Below, in pieces: positions 8,849 to 18,342 of a stretch of DNA of 64,000 bases. Origin of the DNA: Ktedonospora formicarum. GTDB taxonomy: Bacteria > Chloroflexota > Ktedonobacteria > Ktedonobacterales > Ktedonobacteraceae. Below the pieces are notes generated by a model. It did not search any database. It was not told the origin of the DNA and saw nothing but the letters and a program-made list of their open reading frames with translations. The stretch lies in NCBI RefSeq assembly GCF_016587355.1, contig NZ_BNJF01000001.1, positions 2,926,501 through 2,990,500 of the forward strand, written 5' to 3'. The translations under genes and the position numbers were made by a program. Each line of letters opens with the position of its first letter. Within the stretch, counting starts at the first letter, position 1.

Positions 8849-11800
8849 GCCTGTCCTCCCTTCCAAGCCTCTTGTAACTCTTCAACGCTGACGTTAATGA
8901 GCTCCTCATCGCCATCCTGGACAATAAAGCGTGGTGTATTGGTGACTGTACCCAGATAGGCTAGGTCCTCAACGCCAGCGGCACGCAAATGCTGCTCGAA
9001 GGCGTTCAATTGCTCGGGTGTTATCTCAACTATGAAACGCGAAGGCGATTCGCTAAAGAGGCGTACGATATTGCGCGCATGTGGATGCACTTCATCCAGA
9101 GCCGCGTCTGTGCGCGCGACCTGAGATACGTCAAGTTTCGCGCCCAGCAAGCTCGCCAGTGCCATCTCGGAGGCTGCGACAGCAAGTCCACCCTCTGAGA
9201 GGTCGTGACAGGCACGTACCATTCCCAGGCGAATGGCTTCGCCCAGAACCTTCATAGTGGTATATGCGTGTTCGATCTGGACCTGGGGGACCGCCGTCTG
9301 GGGGACAAATTGCGCGAATGAGGCCTGATCGATGATCTCTGTATAGTGCGAACCCGCGAGCTCATTGCGCGTCGTGCCTACCAGATAGAGCAGGTTACCC
9401 GGTGTCTTTAAGGACATATCAACGGTCCTGCTGGCATCATCAATCACGCCAACCGCTGAAATGACCAGTGTAGGGATCACCGGCATCCGCTGTCCATCGG
9501 CGCGGTACTCGTTGTTGAGACTATCCTTGCCTGAGATGAATGGGACCTTGAAGCCTATTGAGGCGTCATAACATCCCTTTACAGCCCGCACCAGCATACC
9601 AAGTTGCTCTGTGTCGTTCGGGTTACCCCAGCAGAAGTTGTCTAGCACAGAGGTGCGTGTGATGTCGCCGCCAACTGCGGTCAGGTTACGCAGAGCCTCG
9701 TCTACGGCATTCAATGCCATGTGGTAGGGGTCAATTCTGCCATAGAGAGGATTGACGCCATTCGAAAGCACGATGCCTGCCTGACTTGGCTTATCTATAA
9801 TGGGCTGAAGCACGGCGGCATCGCCGGGACCATTGCCGGACCTTCCAACCATTGGCTTGAGGACGGTCGCGCCCTGCACCTCATGGTCATAGCGCCGTAC
9901 AACATCTTCCTTAGAGGCAATGTTAGGGTGGCGCAGGAGTGTCAGCAGCGTTGGCGTGAACGAATGAGTAATTGCTTCGGAATTGCTTGGTGTCCAGGAT
10001 CCTGCCACCTGTGTGCTGGCTTCTGGACGTGCCCAGGAAGCTTCAAGCTCCTTCACAGGGTTGCCATCGTGCAGGAACTCCATGGAGAGGTTCGCGACCT
10101 CCTGACCCTGGTATAAGATAGTCAGGCGTTGATCGTTGGTGAACTCGCCAAGAATGCTAGCCTCTACCTCTTCAATCGCGCAAATGTCCAGTAGCGCTTG
10201 TAACTTCTCTTGGGGAACGGCCAACACCATACGCTCCTGAGCTTCGGAGAGCCAGATCTCCCAGGGGGCGAGCCCCTGATATTTCAATGGAGCATTGGTC
10301 AGCTCAACGCGTGCGCCAGTCTTCTCGCCCATCTCACCTACAGCTGAGGAGAAGCCACCCGCGCCACAGTCTGTAATCGCGTGATAGAGTCCCAGATCGC
10401 GAGCCTGGATGATAACATCGGTTACTTTCTTCTCGGTGATCGGTGCGCCAATCTGGACGGCGGTACCTGCCTGTGTATTAATCTCATGGCTCATCTCGCC
10501 CGAGGAGAAGGTCGCGCCATGTACACCATCACGTCCAGTGCGTCCACCTAAAACCACAATCAGGTCACCAGGCTCTACCTGGCGGGGGTGGCTTCCATGT
10601 GGAAGCATGCCCAGGCAGCCACAGAAGACAAGCGGATTATAGGTAAAGCCTGAGTGGTAGAGTACCGCGCCATTCACGGTGGGAATACCCATTTTGTTGC
10701 CATAATCGCGCACGCCACTCACCACGCCACTTGCGATCCGCCGTGGAGAGAGCACGCCCTTTGGCAATGTCTTGCTATCGGTATCGAGGGGACCAAAGCA
10801 GAGGATATCGGTACAGGCAATAGGTTGAGCCGAGACTCCGACCACGTCGCGAATTACACCACCAACTCCTGTATTCGCACCACCAAATGGCTCGATGGCT
10901 GAGGGATGGTTATGTGTCTCGACCTTAAAGGCTATGTCATGTGTCTCGGTGAAGCGCACGATGCCCGCATTATCGCTAAAGGCCGAGACCAAGTAGGGGT
11001 GCTGTACCTCATCGGTCGCGCGCATGATATAACTCTTGAGCAGGCCGCGAATGGTCTCCTGCTCAAGCTCATTGCCCTGAGCGTCAACTTCATGATAACG
11101 AATGGTCGCCTTAAAGGTCTTGTGCGAACAATGCTCAGACCAGGTTTGAGCCAGTGTCTCCAGTTCCACGTCGGTTGGTTCGCGCCCCTGCTCGCGAAAA
11201 TGCTGCTGAATGGCGCGCATCTCGCTCAGATTAAGCGAGAGAAGCCCTTGCTTACTTACCTCTTGCAACTGCTCATCACTCATCGATGTCAGTGGAATCG
11301 TCGCTACCTGAGTGGCTGTATTTCCATTATCGACCTGCGCCTCAAGCGGGCTATGCGTGGCTGGTGCCAGACCATTGCCGTGCGCGAGATGCAGTTCATA
11401 GTTCTGAATAACTGGATTAAAGAGCAGTGCTTCAGCGATAGTATGTACCTCGGCTTCGCTCAAACGTTCGTCGAGCAGATAGCGCCGTCCTGTCTCCACA
11501 TGCTCAATTCCGCTCAGGCCCAGCATGCGCGCTCCTTCCAGAACGCTTTCAGCCAGGGTATCAGTCACACCGGGGTGAAAAAAGACATCGACCGTATGCG
11601 CATTGTTGGCATAGGTCGATAGGTGTGCTTCCTGAATAACAGGATCAGTTAGCAGTTCCTGTGTAAGTCGCTCGGTATCCTGCGGTGACAGTGAGCCCGT
11701 AAGCTGGTACAGTTGAGCTGTATGGAGGTAGAGTGGCGTATCAGAAATAGCTGCAAGCGAAGGAAGTGTATCGATAGGTAATTGTAGTATCTCGCGAGCA

Positions 11801-11865
11801 AGCTTGCGAGCGTTCACATCATGACGCTCAGAAGTTGCGCGTACCTCAATCTGAAATGATGTCAC
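8845..11865 (-). CDS. purL: FGAM synthase large subunit with duplicated N-terminal PurS-like region
   Basis: ATP-dependent conversion of FGAR to FGAM using ammonia from PurQ. At 1006 residues it exceeds the roughly 740 of small PurL because the first 185 residues hold two PurS-like units. One ends LLTDPVIQEAHL (about 87) and the second, from VDVFFHPGVTDTLAESV, ends LLFNPVIQNYEL (about 180). The PurL core follows: LAQTWSEHCSHKTFKATI, VETHNHPSAIEPFGG (about 317-331), SGKDSLNNEYR and ACHDLSEGGLAVA. There is no C-terminal glutaminase; this is supplied by purQM, translated from the overlapping ATGA. GTG start with AGGA nine bases upstream. First gene of the purine operon. Confidence 0.95.
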   Translation of the reverse strand: MTSFQIEVRATSERHDVNARKLAREILQLPIDTLPSLAAISDTPLYLHTAQLYQLTGSLSPQDTERLTQELLTDPVIQEAHLSTYANNAHTVDVFFHPGVTDTLAESVLEGARMLGLSGIEHVETGRRYLLDERLSEAEVHTIAEALLFNPVIQNYELHLAHGNGLAPATHSPLEAQVDNGNTATQVATIPLTSMSDEQLQEVSKQGLLSLNLSEMRAIQQHFREQGREPTDVELETLAQTWSEHCSHKTFKATIRYHEVDAQGNELEQETIRGLLKSYIMRATDEVQHPYLVSAFSDNAGIVRFTETHDIAFKVETHNHPSAIEPFGGANTGVGGVIRDVVGVSAQPIACTDILCFGPLDTDSKTLPKGVLSPRRIASGVVSGVRDYGNKMGIPTVNGAVLYHSGFTYNPLVFCGCLGMLPHGSHPRQVEPGDLIVVLGGRTGRDGVHGATFSSGEMSHEINTQAGTAVQIGAPITEKKVTDVIIQARDLGLYHAITDCGAGGFSSAVGEMGEKTGARVELTNAPLKYQGLAPWEIWLSEAQERMVLAVPQEKLQALLDICAIEEVEASILGEFTNDQRLTILYQGQEVANLSMEFLHDGNPVKELEASWARPEASTQVAGSWTPSNSEAITHSFTPTLLTLLRHPNIASKEDVVRRYDHEVQGATVLKPMVGRSGNGPGDAAVLQPIIDKPSQAGIVLSNGVNPLYGRIDPYHMALNAVDEALRNLTAVGGDITRTSVLDNFCWGNPNDTEQLGMLVRAVKGCYDASIGFKVPFISGKDSLNNEYRADGQRMPVIPTLVISAVGVIDDASRTVDMSLKTPGNLLYLVGTTRNELAGSHYTEIIDQASFAQFVPQTAVPQVQIEHAYTTMKVLGEAIRLGMVRACHDLSEGGLAVAASEMALASLLGAKLDVSQVARTDAALDEVHPHARNIVRLFSESPSRFIVEITPEQLNAFEQHLRAAGVEDLAYLGTVTNTPRFIVQDGDEELINVSVEELQEAWKGGQA

Positions 11866-12233
11866 GTTTCTATATCCTGGCTGGCGTTATCTATCATACT
11901 CTCCTTATTTAGAAAGCCCGAGCGTGTTGATGCGGCGTGGACTTTCGTATAAGGCCATAGCATGGCATGCTGGAAGTACATTCGTCATTCTCATTTGGAG
12001 GCAGTAAAATGCCTTTATGATGGTTAGCTTCGCTACGACGAATAAGCAGCATGTCCCACCTATGGCGCGAAGCGACCTTAGCGGATGGGACATGTCCATT
12101 GTAGCACCAAGAAAGGCGAAGTAGCAAACTCGTCTCCCTTCCTGAATACTATAGTGTGACTGTTTATGATCTCTCTTCTCCTACAATGTTGAGAAGCCTG
12201 CGGTAGAGCGGAATCTGAAGCTTGGGATTATAA
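11866..12233. other. Intergenic region upstream of the purine operon
   Basis: No convincing gene. The segment 12050-12094 has an inverted repeat (CATGTCCCA ... TGGGACATG, 9-bp arms, 27-bp loop) in the probable purL leader. TATGAT on the minus strand at 11893-11898 could be a -10 element, without a good -35. At 11941-11952 TTTCGTATAAGG resembles the ends of the dispersed repeat family, so a degraded copy may be present. Purine control (PurR box or riboswitch) was looked for; no G-box purine riboswitch core was recognised. Confidence 0.4.
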
Positions 12234-12270
12234 AGAAAAGCCAGGCAAAGCACCAATGCCTGGCTTTTCT
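12234..12270 (-). terminator. Terminator of the amidase gene
   Basis: Perfect 14-bp arms (12234-12247 and 12257-12270, AGAAAAGCCAGGCA and its complement) around a 9-base loop, 26 bp past the amidase stop. The stem base is A/T rich, giving TTTCT at its 3' side on the minus strand. Confidence 0.7.
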
Positions 12271-12296
12271 GAAAGTGAGTAGAGTATCTATTGTTC

Positions 12297-13820
12297 CTAT
12301 TTGCGAGAGAGAATACGCTTGAGAATAGCCGTAACTCCGCCATCCATTGCGCCACTAATAAACTCGCCAAGTGAGGACTTGGGTGGTGGCGTGTCCAAAG
12401 ATGGGAAATTCGAGGCTTGTGGTCCAGGCCGATAAGGATTGGGTTGGTACTGTTCAGATTCATGTTGCTCAGGATTGTCTGGATGCTGATAGGAGTTCTG
12501 CTGATACTGAATGTGTTCCTGATTCGGCCCCAAAATGGATTTATTGACTGGCGTTGGAGCTATCTGCTGTCCCGGACCTGATCTTGGTATCGCGTTCTTG
12601 GGAAAGCTCTTATATACCGGAGTTTGTTCAGGCATGCTACTATCAGTGGACACTTCAGGCTGCTCCTCTTCGGCTGAGTCACTCTTTGCGGCGTCAGATG
12701 TCGCTTCCGGAGAAGGCTCATCGAGTGGTGTGGAGGGAACCTGTTGACCCTGTCCTGATATTGGGATTGGTGCGTTGCTTGACATAGAGACGGCTTGCTG
12801 ACCCACTCCTGAGCTTGGGATGGCTATTGTATAAGGGGTTTGTTGACCCTGTCCCGAGGGTGGGAATATTGGCGTGTGAGGTGCTTGCTGCATGATGCTC
12901 GCACCTGTTCCCTGTGGCAGAGGCTGATCTATATGCATCAGGTAGACGGAGCCGCCCCCTGGTGGCCTATCGAAATGGTGTGTGGGATCGTATGCTAGAA
13001 TGCCTCGCTCAAAGCGCTGATAGGACCACTGGCTACCAGGGTTTGGATAGAACTCGTTCATGAGTGGGAGACCCAGGTAGGTTAGACCATTCTTGGCGCT
13101 TCCACCAAACTGGCAGTAGAAGTTGAGTATGCTCGCCATGAGATAAAACCCATTGGTCTTGCAGCGCCAGCGTCCGTTACTGGCTTGCTCAAAGTAGCGT
13201 GCGACTAGCGCATCGCTGAGGCTGATTCCTGCCCCGCTTGGTGGGGGATTGCCGCCATTGGAGCCGCCGCTACCATCGCCCGAGCCACCACTCGAACCTC
13301 CACTGTTCAGGTACGAGATCAACTCATCCCAGGGGTAGGGACCAGGGCAGCGACTTCGATTGACAGGATCCATCGAATAATGCCCAGTAATCCCCCCATT
13401 GGCGTCCGCGCGGCGCAGAGGGATCTTATAGCGCGCGCAAATGTGGCTGATCAGGCGAAAACTAGCTGCTTTCTGTGCGTCGGTAAGCACATCGGAATTA
13501 TCAGTATGTGGCTTTACATGCTCAATAGAAATGGTAACCCAGTTTGGATTTATGCTGGAGGTCCACCAGGGATCATGCCCAGTGCTGATAACCCCATTTC
13601 CCCAGGCCCCATCCTTTTCAGCTACGCACTGAACAATGGTACCATCCTGCCCGATCACATAATTCGCGCTGACATCTGCTGTCTGGAAGTAGGTGCCAAC
13701 ATCGCGGGCACTATTGAAGCCCGCCGTTCCATGCACAATAACCCATTTGGGAGTATAACCATTGCGGTTCTCAAAGTAGTTAGGAGAAGGTATCCACACT
13801 GCCCCTGCTTCATCCACCAT
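12297..13820 (-). CDS. N-acetylmuramoyl-L-alanine amidase with LGFP-like and Gln-rich repeat region
   Basis: Probable peptidoglycan amidase (amidase_2 type). Residues about 20-172 hold the catalytic domain: WVIVHGTAG and GITGHYSMDP supply zinc-ligand His residues, and NRSRCPGPYPW the Cys. A Gly/Ser linker (about 172-200) follows, then a region resembling LGFP repeats (LTYLGLPLMNEFYPNPGSQWSYQRFERGIL, split here: LTYLGLPLMNEF and YQRFERGILAYD). The C-terminal 190 residues are Pro/Gln-rich with four copies of a short SGxGQQ-like motif. No signal peptide or membrane anchor is seen, so export is unexplained; it may act after lysis or use a non-classical route. Single gene, ended by a strong hairpin. 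Confidence 0.85.
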   Translation of the reverse strand: MVDEAGAVWIPSPNYFENRNGYTPKWVIVHGTAGFNSARDVGTYFQTADVSANYVIGQDGTIVQCVAEKDGAWGNGVISTGHDPWWTSSINPNWVTISIEHVKPHTDNSDVLTDAQKAASFRLISHICARYKIPLRRADANGGITGHYSMDPVNRSRCPGPYPWDELISYLNSGGSSGGSGDGSGGSNGGNPPPSGAGISLSDALVARYFEQASNGRWRCKTNGFYLMASILNFYCQFGGSAKNGLTYLGLPLMNEFYPNPGSQWSYQRFERGILAYDPTHHFDRPPGGGSVYLMHIDQPLPQGTGASIMQQAPHTPIFPPSGQGQQTPYTIAIPSSGVGQQAVSMSSNAPIPISGQGQQVPSTPLDEPSPEATSDAAKSDSAEEEQPEVSTDSSMPEQTPVYKSFPKNAIPRSGPGQQIAPTPVNKSILGPNQEHIQYQQNSYQHPDNPEQHESEQYQPNPYRPGPQASNFPSLDTPPPKSSLGEFISGAMDGGVTAILKRILSRK

Positions 13821-13961
13821 ATGCGCACTCCTTTGAATTGCTTAGATCCCGCGCCTGCTATGCCATCGCACATTTACGCATCATACATGACTGTTAGAAT
13901 GTGTGATACGCCATAAAGTATACTCCATAAGAAGTGGATTGAACAGACAAAACATTCGTAT

Positions 13962-14033
13962 ATATTGACTAGAGTGTACAAGGAAGGAATGCCTCTGTTG
14001 GGGCATTCCTTCCTTGTACACTCTAGTCAATAT
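13962..14033. terminator. Stem-loop with perfect 32-bp arms after gpsA
   Basis: Bases 13962-13993 and 14002-14033 are exact reverse complements around an 8-base loop. It begins 7 bp past the gpsA stop (minus strand). It is far longer than needed for intrinsic termination and lies in the gap before the amidase gene, so it probably insulates the two. Confidence 0.75.
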
Positions 14034-14040
14034 GCTTATC

Positions 14041-15051
14041 TTAGATGATACCTTCTAGCTCACCCTTGGGGTCACGTAGCATCAACTCAGGGACTGCTTT
14101 GTGTGGATCGAGATCCTGGAAGAGGATCTGACTGAGCTTGGCTGTGATGGGCATCTCCACGTTATAACGCTCCGCCAGTCTGAGGGCGGCACGAATTGTA
14201 TACACACCCTCTGATACCGAGTGGGTCGATTTAAGGATTGTCTCCAGTTTCTCGCCTGCTGCCAGGCGACGCCCCAATTGTTGATTACGGCTCAATGGGC
14301 TTGCGCAAGTCGCGATGAGGTCGCCAATACCTGCCAGCCCAACGAAGGTAAGTGGGTTTGCTCCAGCGGCGAGACCCAGGCGTGCGATCTCCGCGACTCC
14401 TCGCGTAATAAAGGCTCCCTTCGCGTTATCGCCGTAGCCTAGTCCTTCAGTCATGCCAGCCCCAATCGCAATGATGTTCTTCAAGGCTCCGCCTAGTTCC
14501 ACCCCAATGACGTCGTCTGAGGTATAGACGCGATAGTTTGAGGTTGTGAGCCAATCCCGACAGGTAATCGCGATCGCCTGGTTTGAGCAGGCTACTACAG
14601 CGGCGGTCGGCTTCTCCAGCGCGACTTCACGCGAAAGATTGGGCCCACTAAGTGCTGCTATGCGTCCAATCGCGTTCGGCAATTCTTCCGAGATAACCTC
14701 AGTCATACGTTTCAAACTATCAATCTCTACACCTTTGCTAGCGCTGACCAGCAAAGTTTTTTGAGAGAGATGTGGCGCGAGAAGACGCAGGTTTTCGCGC
14801 ATGCGTTGTGAAGGTGTGACCAGCAACAGCAAGTCCTTATCATGTGCTGCTTCAGCAATATTTGCGCTCACTTGTAGTGTCTCTGGGAACGTTATGCCAG
14901 GAAGAAACATGCTGTTCTCGCGCCGTTCTTGTATCTCTTTTGCACGTTCGGCTCTATATTCCCAGAGCGTTGTTGGAATGCCTTTCTTCGCTAGCAGCAA
15001 CGCCAGGGTTGTGCCCCAGGCACCACTACCTATCACACCTGCTGATACCAT
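14041..15051 (-). CDS. gpsA: Glycerol-3-phosphate dehydrogenase [NAD(P)+]
   Basis: Makes sn-glycerol 3-phosphate for phospholipid synthesis from dihydroxyacetone phosphate. The 336-residue length is normal. Motifs are the NAD-binding GSGAWGTTLALLLA at the N-terminus, LVSASKGVE, ALSGPNLSREVA with catalytic-site residues, and GGALKNIIAIGAGMTEGLGYGDNAK with the catalytic Lys. AAGGAG precedes the ATG by six bases. Monocistronic on the minus strand. Confidence 0.96.
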   Translation of the reverse strand: MVSAGVIGSGAWGTTLALLLAKKGIPTTLWEYRAERAKEIQERRENSMFLPGITFPETLQVSANIAEAAHDKDLLLLVTPSQRMRENLRLLAPHLSQKTLLVSASKGVEIDSLKRMTEVISEELPNAIGRIAALSGPNLSREVALEKPTAAVVACSNQAIAITCRDWLTTSNYRVYTSDDVIGVELGGALKNIIAIGAGMTEGLGYGDNAKGAFITRGVAEIARLGLAAGANPLTFVGLAGIGDLIATCASPLSRNQQLGRRLAAGEKLETILKSTHSVSEGVYTIRAALRLAERYNVEMPITAKLSQILFQDLDPHKAVPELMLRDPKGELEGII

Positions 15052-15230
15052 CTCTTCTCCTTAAACAAACTCGAATTTCTCATCATAAAAAATCGGGCGC
15101 ATAAGTGCTAGATGCACATCCTTGAATGAGGACGGATTTTTGCCTAAGCTCTCTTCTGAAGCAAATTTCTTCAGGCTTATTGTAGCATAGCGTGAGACGA
15201 AAGGGTGGGGGGCATGGACCGACAGATATC

Positions 15231-16165
15231 TTATTGCTTCGAGCGCTCTGATGACGAACGCATCTGCCGACGGAAGGCAGTGGGACTAAGTTGGAAGTGT
15301 CGGCGGAAGGCTTTGCAGAAATGGGTCGCGTTCGCGAAACCTGTTGCCAGAGCAATATCTTCTAGCCGTTGATGGGTATAGATTAGTTGGCTTGTCGCCT
15401 CTTCCAGGCGGACCTGCGTCATGTATTGAGCGGGAGGATGCCCCGTGATGGTCTTAAAGTGGTGGCTGAAGGCACTTCGGCTCATATTGTAGATTTCAGC
15501 GAGCGCTTCTACTCCAACTGCTTGAGGCAACGTTCGCAAAACATAGCTACGCACATGTTGTAACAGGCGCTCTCGTTCAGCTTGTGGATAACGTTGATTG
15601 AACAGGCTGCGTTCATACTCGATCAGGAAGCGGAAGAGGTTCTCCTCTTCCACGAAAGAATCATATGGTACTGGAGCATATATGTGTTCTAGTACCTCTA
15701 CTGCGCGCTTGATGAGTATGCTATCCGCTTCGATATGCAGGAGAGCGCCGAAGTCTTGGATCTGTTTGACAAAGCGACTGACGATATATGGATGGCGAAT
15801 GAGAAGCCAGAAGAAAGACCAGTGTTCAGACTCAGGTGGAAAATAGTAGTGATGGTTTGAAGGGACATGAGCGATAAAAGCCATCCCAGGAGTGACCTTG
15901 GAGAGCGTTTTGTTCTCTTTATAGTATCCCCAACCAGACAGCGTATATTGAAAGATAATATATGGATGTGCTGCCTCACCCCTCGTTTCAAACCATGCCA
16001 GGAATAATGCTCGCCTGTCGCATGGCTCTCCAAGGCCGATCCATAGACGAGCGCGGAATAGTGTGATTGGTGATGAGCCAGGTTGGTTAATGTGTCTATC
16101 TTTGGTGTTCGAGAAATTCCCCCCGGTTGGTCAATGTGGCGCAGGAGATCCAGTAGTTGTTCCAA
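15231..16165 (-). CDS. AraC-family regulator, frame broken near the 5' end
   Basis: The C-terminal 100 residues hold two helix-turn-helix units (VEALAEIYNMSRSAFSHHF and LEDIALATGFANATHFCKAF), typical of AraC/XylS regulators. The first ATG in this frame (15884) would cut the sensor domain. However, the frame is open upstream to 16130 and encodes conserved-looking cupin sensor sequence (RALFLAWFETRGEAAHPYI, FQYTLSGWGYYKENKTL). That stretch has no ATG, GTG or TTG. A TTG at 16165 with AGGAAAG upstream opens the neighbouring frame (EQLLDLLRHIDQPGG). One extra G in the G6 run at 16119-16124 would join the two. The gene is divergent from the GH4 glycosidase, its likely target. Real mutation and sequencing error cannot be told apart here. 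Confidence 0.75.
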
Positions 16166-16358
16166 CGTTTATTCTTTCCTACCCTCTTATGCGAAAATTA
16201 ACGCTACTAGATCCCTCTAGTCGCATCAGGTTTAGATCAACTTACTTCACAAATAGACCAATGGAAACACATGTAGACCTTGTATCAGGTTGGTTCTGTC
16301 AGCTACTCTTCTTCACAGAGAGAGTATAACATAGGTTGTATTTGAAAGGACCATTCAT

Positions 16359-17905
16359 ATGCCCATCAAAGTAGCTGTCATTGGTGCGGGATCTATTGGC
16401 TTCACGCGCCGATTGATGCGTGATATCTTGACTGTTTCAGAGTTAGCGGATACCATTTTTGCCTTTACCGACATATCACAACAAAACCTAGATATGGTTA
16501 CTCAGCTCTGTCGGCGTGATATTGAGCATAATCAGCTACCCGCGACGATTGAAGCAACGCTGGATCGCACGCGCGCACTCGCGGATGCTGATTATATTCT
16601 CTGCACCATTCGCCAGGGGGGCTGGATGCCTTTCAGATGGATATCGACATACCTCTGAAATATGGGGTCGATCAGTGTGTCGGCGATACCATTTGCGCGG
16701 GTGGCATTATGTATGCACAGCGTACTATTCCTGCCCTGCTCGATTTCTGTCAGGATATTCGCAAGTATGCCAAGCCTGGCGCTCTGTTGCTGAACTACGC
16801 TAATCCTATGGCGATGAATGTTTGGGCATGCAATAAATACGGTGGAGTGCCAACGGTAGGGCTCTGTCATGGCGTTCAAGGTGCCCATTGGCAGATTACC
16901 AATTGTATTGAGCGCTGGGCTAAACAAGAGGGTTTGCTGGACGCCGAGGAGACTTTGCATCGTCGTGATGTGGATGTTATTGCCGCTGGCATCAATCACC
17001 AGACCTGGTTTGTCAAAGTCCAGTGGCGTGGTATGGATATGCTCCCTCGTCTTCTTGAGTTGTTTGAGCAGCACCCCACGTATGCCGAGACTGAGAAAGT
17101 GCGTATTGATGTGCTTCGACGCTTTGGTTACTACAGCACCGAATCCAATGGTCATCTGAGTGAATACCTACCCTGGTATCGCAAACGGACTGCCGAAATT
17201 CCCCAGTGGATTGATCTTTCGAACTGGATTCACGGAGAGACCGGGGGGTATCTCCGTGTCTGTACTGAGGGTCGTAACTGGTTTGAAACTGACTTTCCCA
17301 ACTGGTTGCGAGAAGAGCCTGATACATTCACGCCGGAGACACGAAGTGAGGAACACGGGTCTTATATCATTGAGGCTCTGGAGACTGGGCGTGTCTATCG
17401 TGGTCACTTCAATATCGTCAACAAGGGACATATCACAAATCTGCCAGATGGATGTGTCATCGAGATACCTGGCTATGTCGACAAGAACGGAATCAATATG
17501 CCTGTCGTGGGGAATTTGCCACTGGCGTGTGCCGCGACCTGTTCAGCCAGTGTTCGGGTACAGGAGATGGGTATGGAAGCAGCCGTACGTGGCGATGTTA
17601 CCTTGCTCAAACAAGCCATGCTTCATGATCCACTCGTCGGCGCTGTCTGTAATCCCGAAGAGGTCTGGCAAATGACAGATGACATGCTGATCGCGCAGGC
17701 CGCATGGTTACCACAATATCAGTCCGAAATTGCTGTCGCGCGCCAGCGTCTAGAGACAGCTAGCGTCAATGGGACCCGCGTTACCCTGCGCGAGACGGTA
17801 GGGGCGGCCCGTCTGCATACACGTTCAGTCGATGAAATGATGCAACAACCTGGCGAGGCGCGTTCAAACGCGGCTGCAGCTGATAAAGGGAAGATGACTC
17901 GCTAG
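16359..17905 (+). pseudogene. GH4 glycosidase (alpha-galactosidase/galacturonidase type), one-base frameshift
   Basis: Two overlapping frames encode one NAD- and Mn-dependent family 4 glycosidase. Frame one (16359-about 16620) has the Rossmann start VAVIGAGSIGFTRRLMRDIL and ADADYILCTIRQGG. Frame two continues FQMDIDIPLKYGVDQCVGD, GLCHGVQGAHWQI (metal Cys) and AAGINHQTWFV (metal His). The break lies in the G6 run at 16616-16621; seven G would restore RQGGLDAFQMDID and one product of 515 residues. AAAGGA precedes the first ATG. The separate frame starting at 16637 is not believable as a gene because it lacks the NAD site. A divergent AraC regulator sits upstream. The exact sugar is not inferable. 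Confidence 0.85.
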
Positions 17906-17935
17906 CTTACCATCTCTCAGAAATAGTTTTTTTGT

Positions 17936-17982
17936 AGAGCGAGTAGGCACGATTGCTACCATCAATCGCGCCTACTCGCTCT
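17936..17982. terminator. Stem-loop between convergent GH4 and a membrane-protein gene
   Basis: 20-bp arms (17936-17955 and 17963-17982) with a single mismatch and a 7-base loop, lying between two convergent genes. A T7 run sits on the 5' side on the plus strand rather than 3', so it is not a canonical intrinsic terminator for GH4. Confidence 0.6.
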
Positions 17983-18012
17983 CCTCTCGAAGTGCTTAAG
18001 CATTGAGTATCT

Positions 18013-18342
18013 TTATTCATGATAGAGATCATCGACTGAGACTGTAGATTCACCTTCTTTGAGGTCTTCTTCAAGTGGCGGCAGATCTTCGGGATTTTGT
18101 GGATTGATAAAGCCAATCAGAATACGAATTAGGCCGACAATGGCAACAATCGCCCCCAGGCCGATTAACAGACCAGGCGTTGAGTAGTAGATGCCCTGGC
18201 TTAGAGTAATGCCAACCCCAATGAATGCGATACCCAACACGAAGATGAAGAGCCCGCTCCATGTATATTTGTTGACCTTACTTCTGATCGCGCTATAGAA
18301 AACGCGCAATCGATGTCTGTAGGTAACCCTTTCTTGGACCAT
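18013..18342 (-). CDS. Small membrane protein of unknown function
   Basis: The 109-residue product has a basic N-terminus (RHRLRVFYSAIRSKVNK), two hydrophobic helices (about 29-49 and 56-79) joined by SQGIYYST, and an acidic C-terminal tail. By the positive-inside rule both ends probably face the cytoplasm. GGAGG sits nine bases before the ATG, which supports translation. I do not recognise a family. Convergent with the GH4 gene. Confidence 0.7.
   Translation of the reverse strand: MVQERVTYRHRLRVFYSAIRSKVNKYTWSGLFIFVLGIAFIGVGITLSQGIYYSTPGLLIGLGAIVAIVGLIRILIGFINPQNPEDLPPLEEDLKEGESTVSVDDLYHE

Noticed and set aside
12164..12463. 99-codon minus-strand ORF overlapping the amidase 3' end
   Set aside because: It is in another frame of the amidase gene and spans its terminator.
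15583..15591. A further perfect DnaA box (TGTGGATAA)
   Set aside because: Single copy inside the AraC coding sequence; one such match is expected by chance in 64 kb.
16637..17905. A separate 422-residue GH4 gene starting at 16637
   Set aside because: It lacks the NAD-binding start, which is in the overlapping frame upstream; one G joins the two, so it is one gene with a frameshift.
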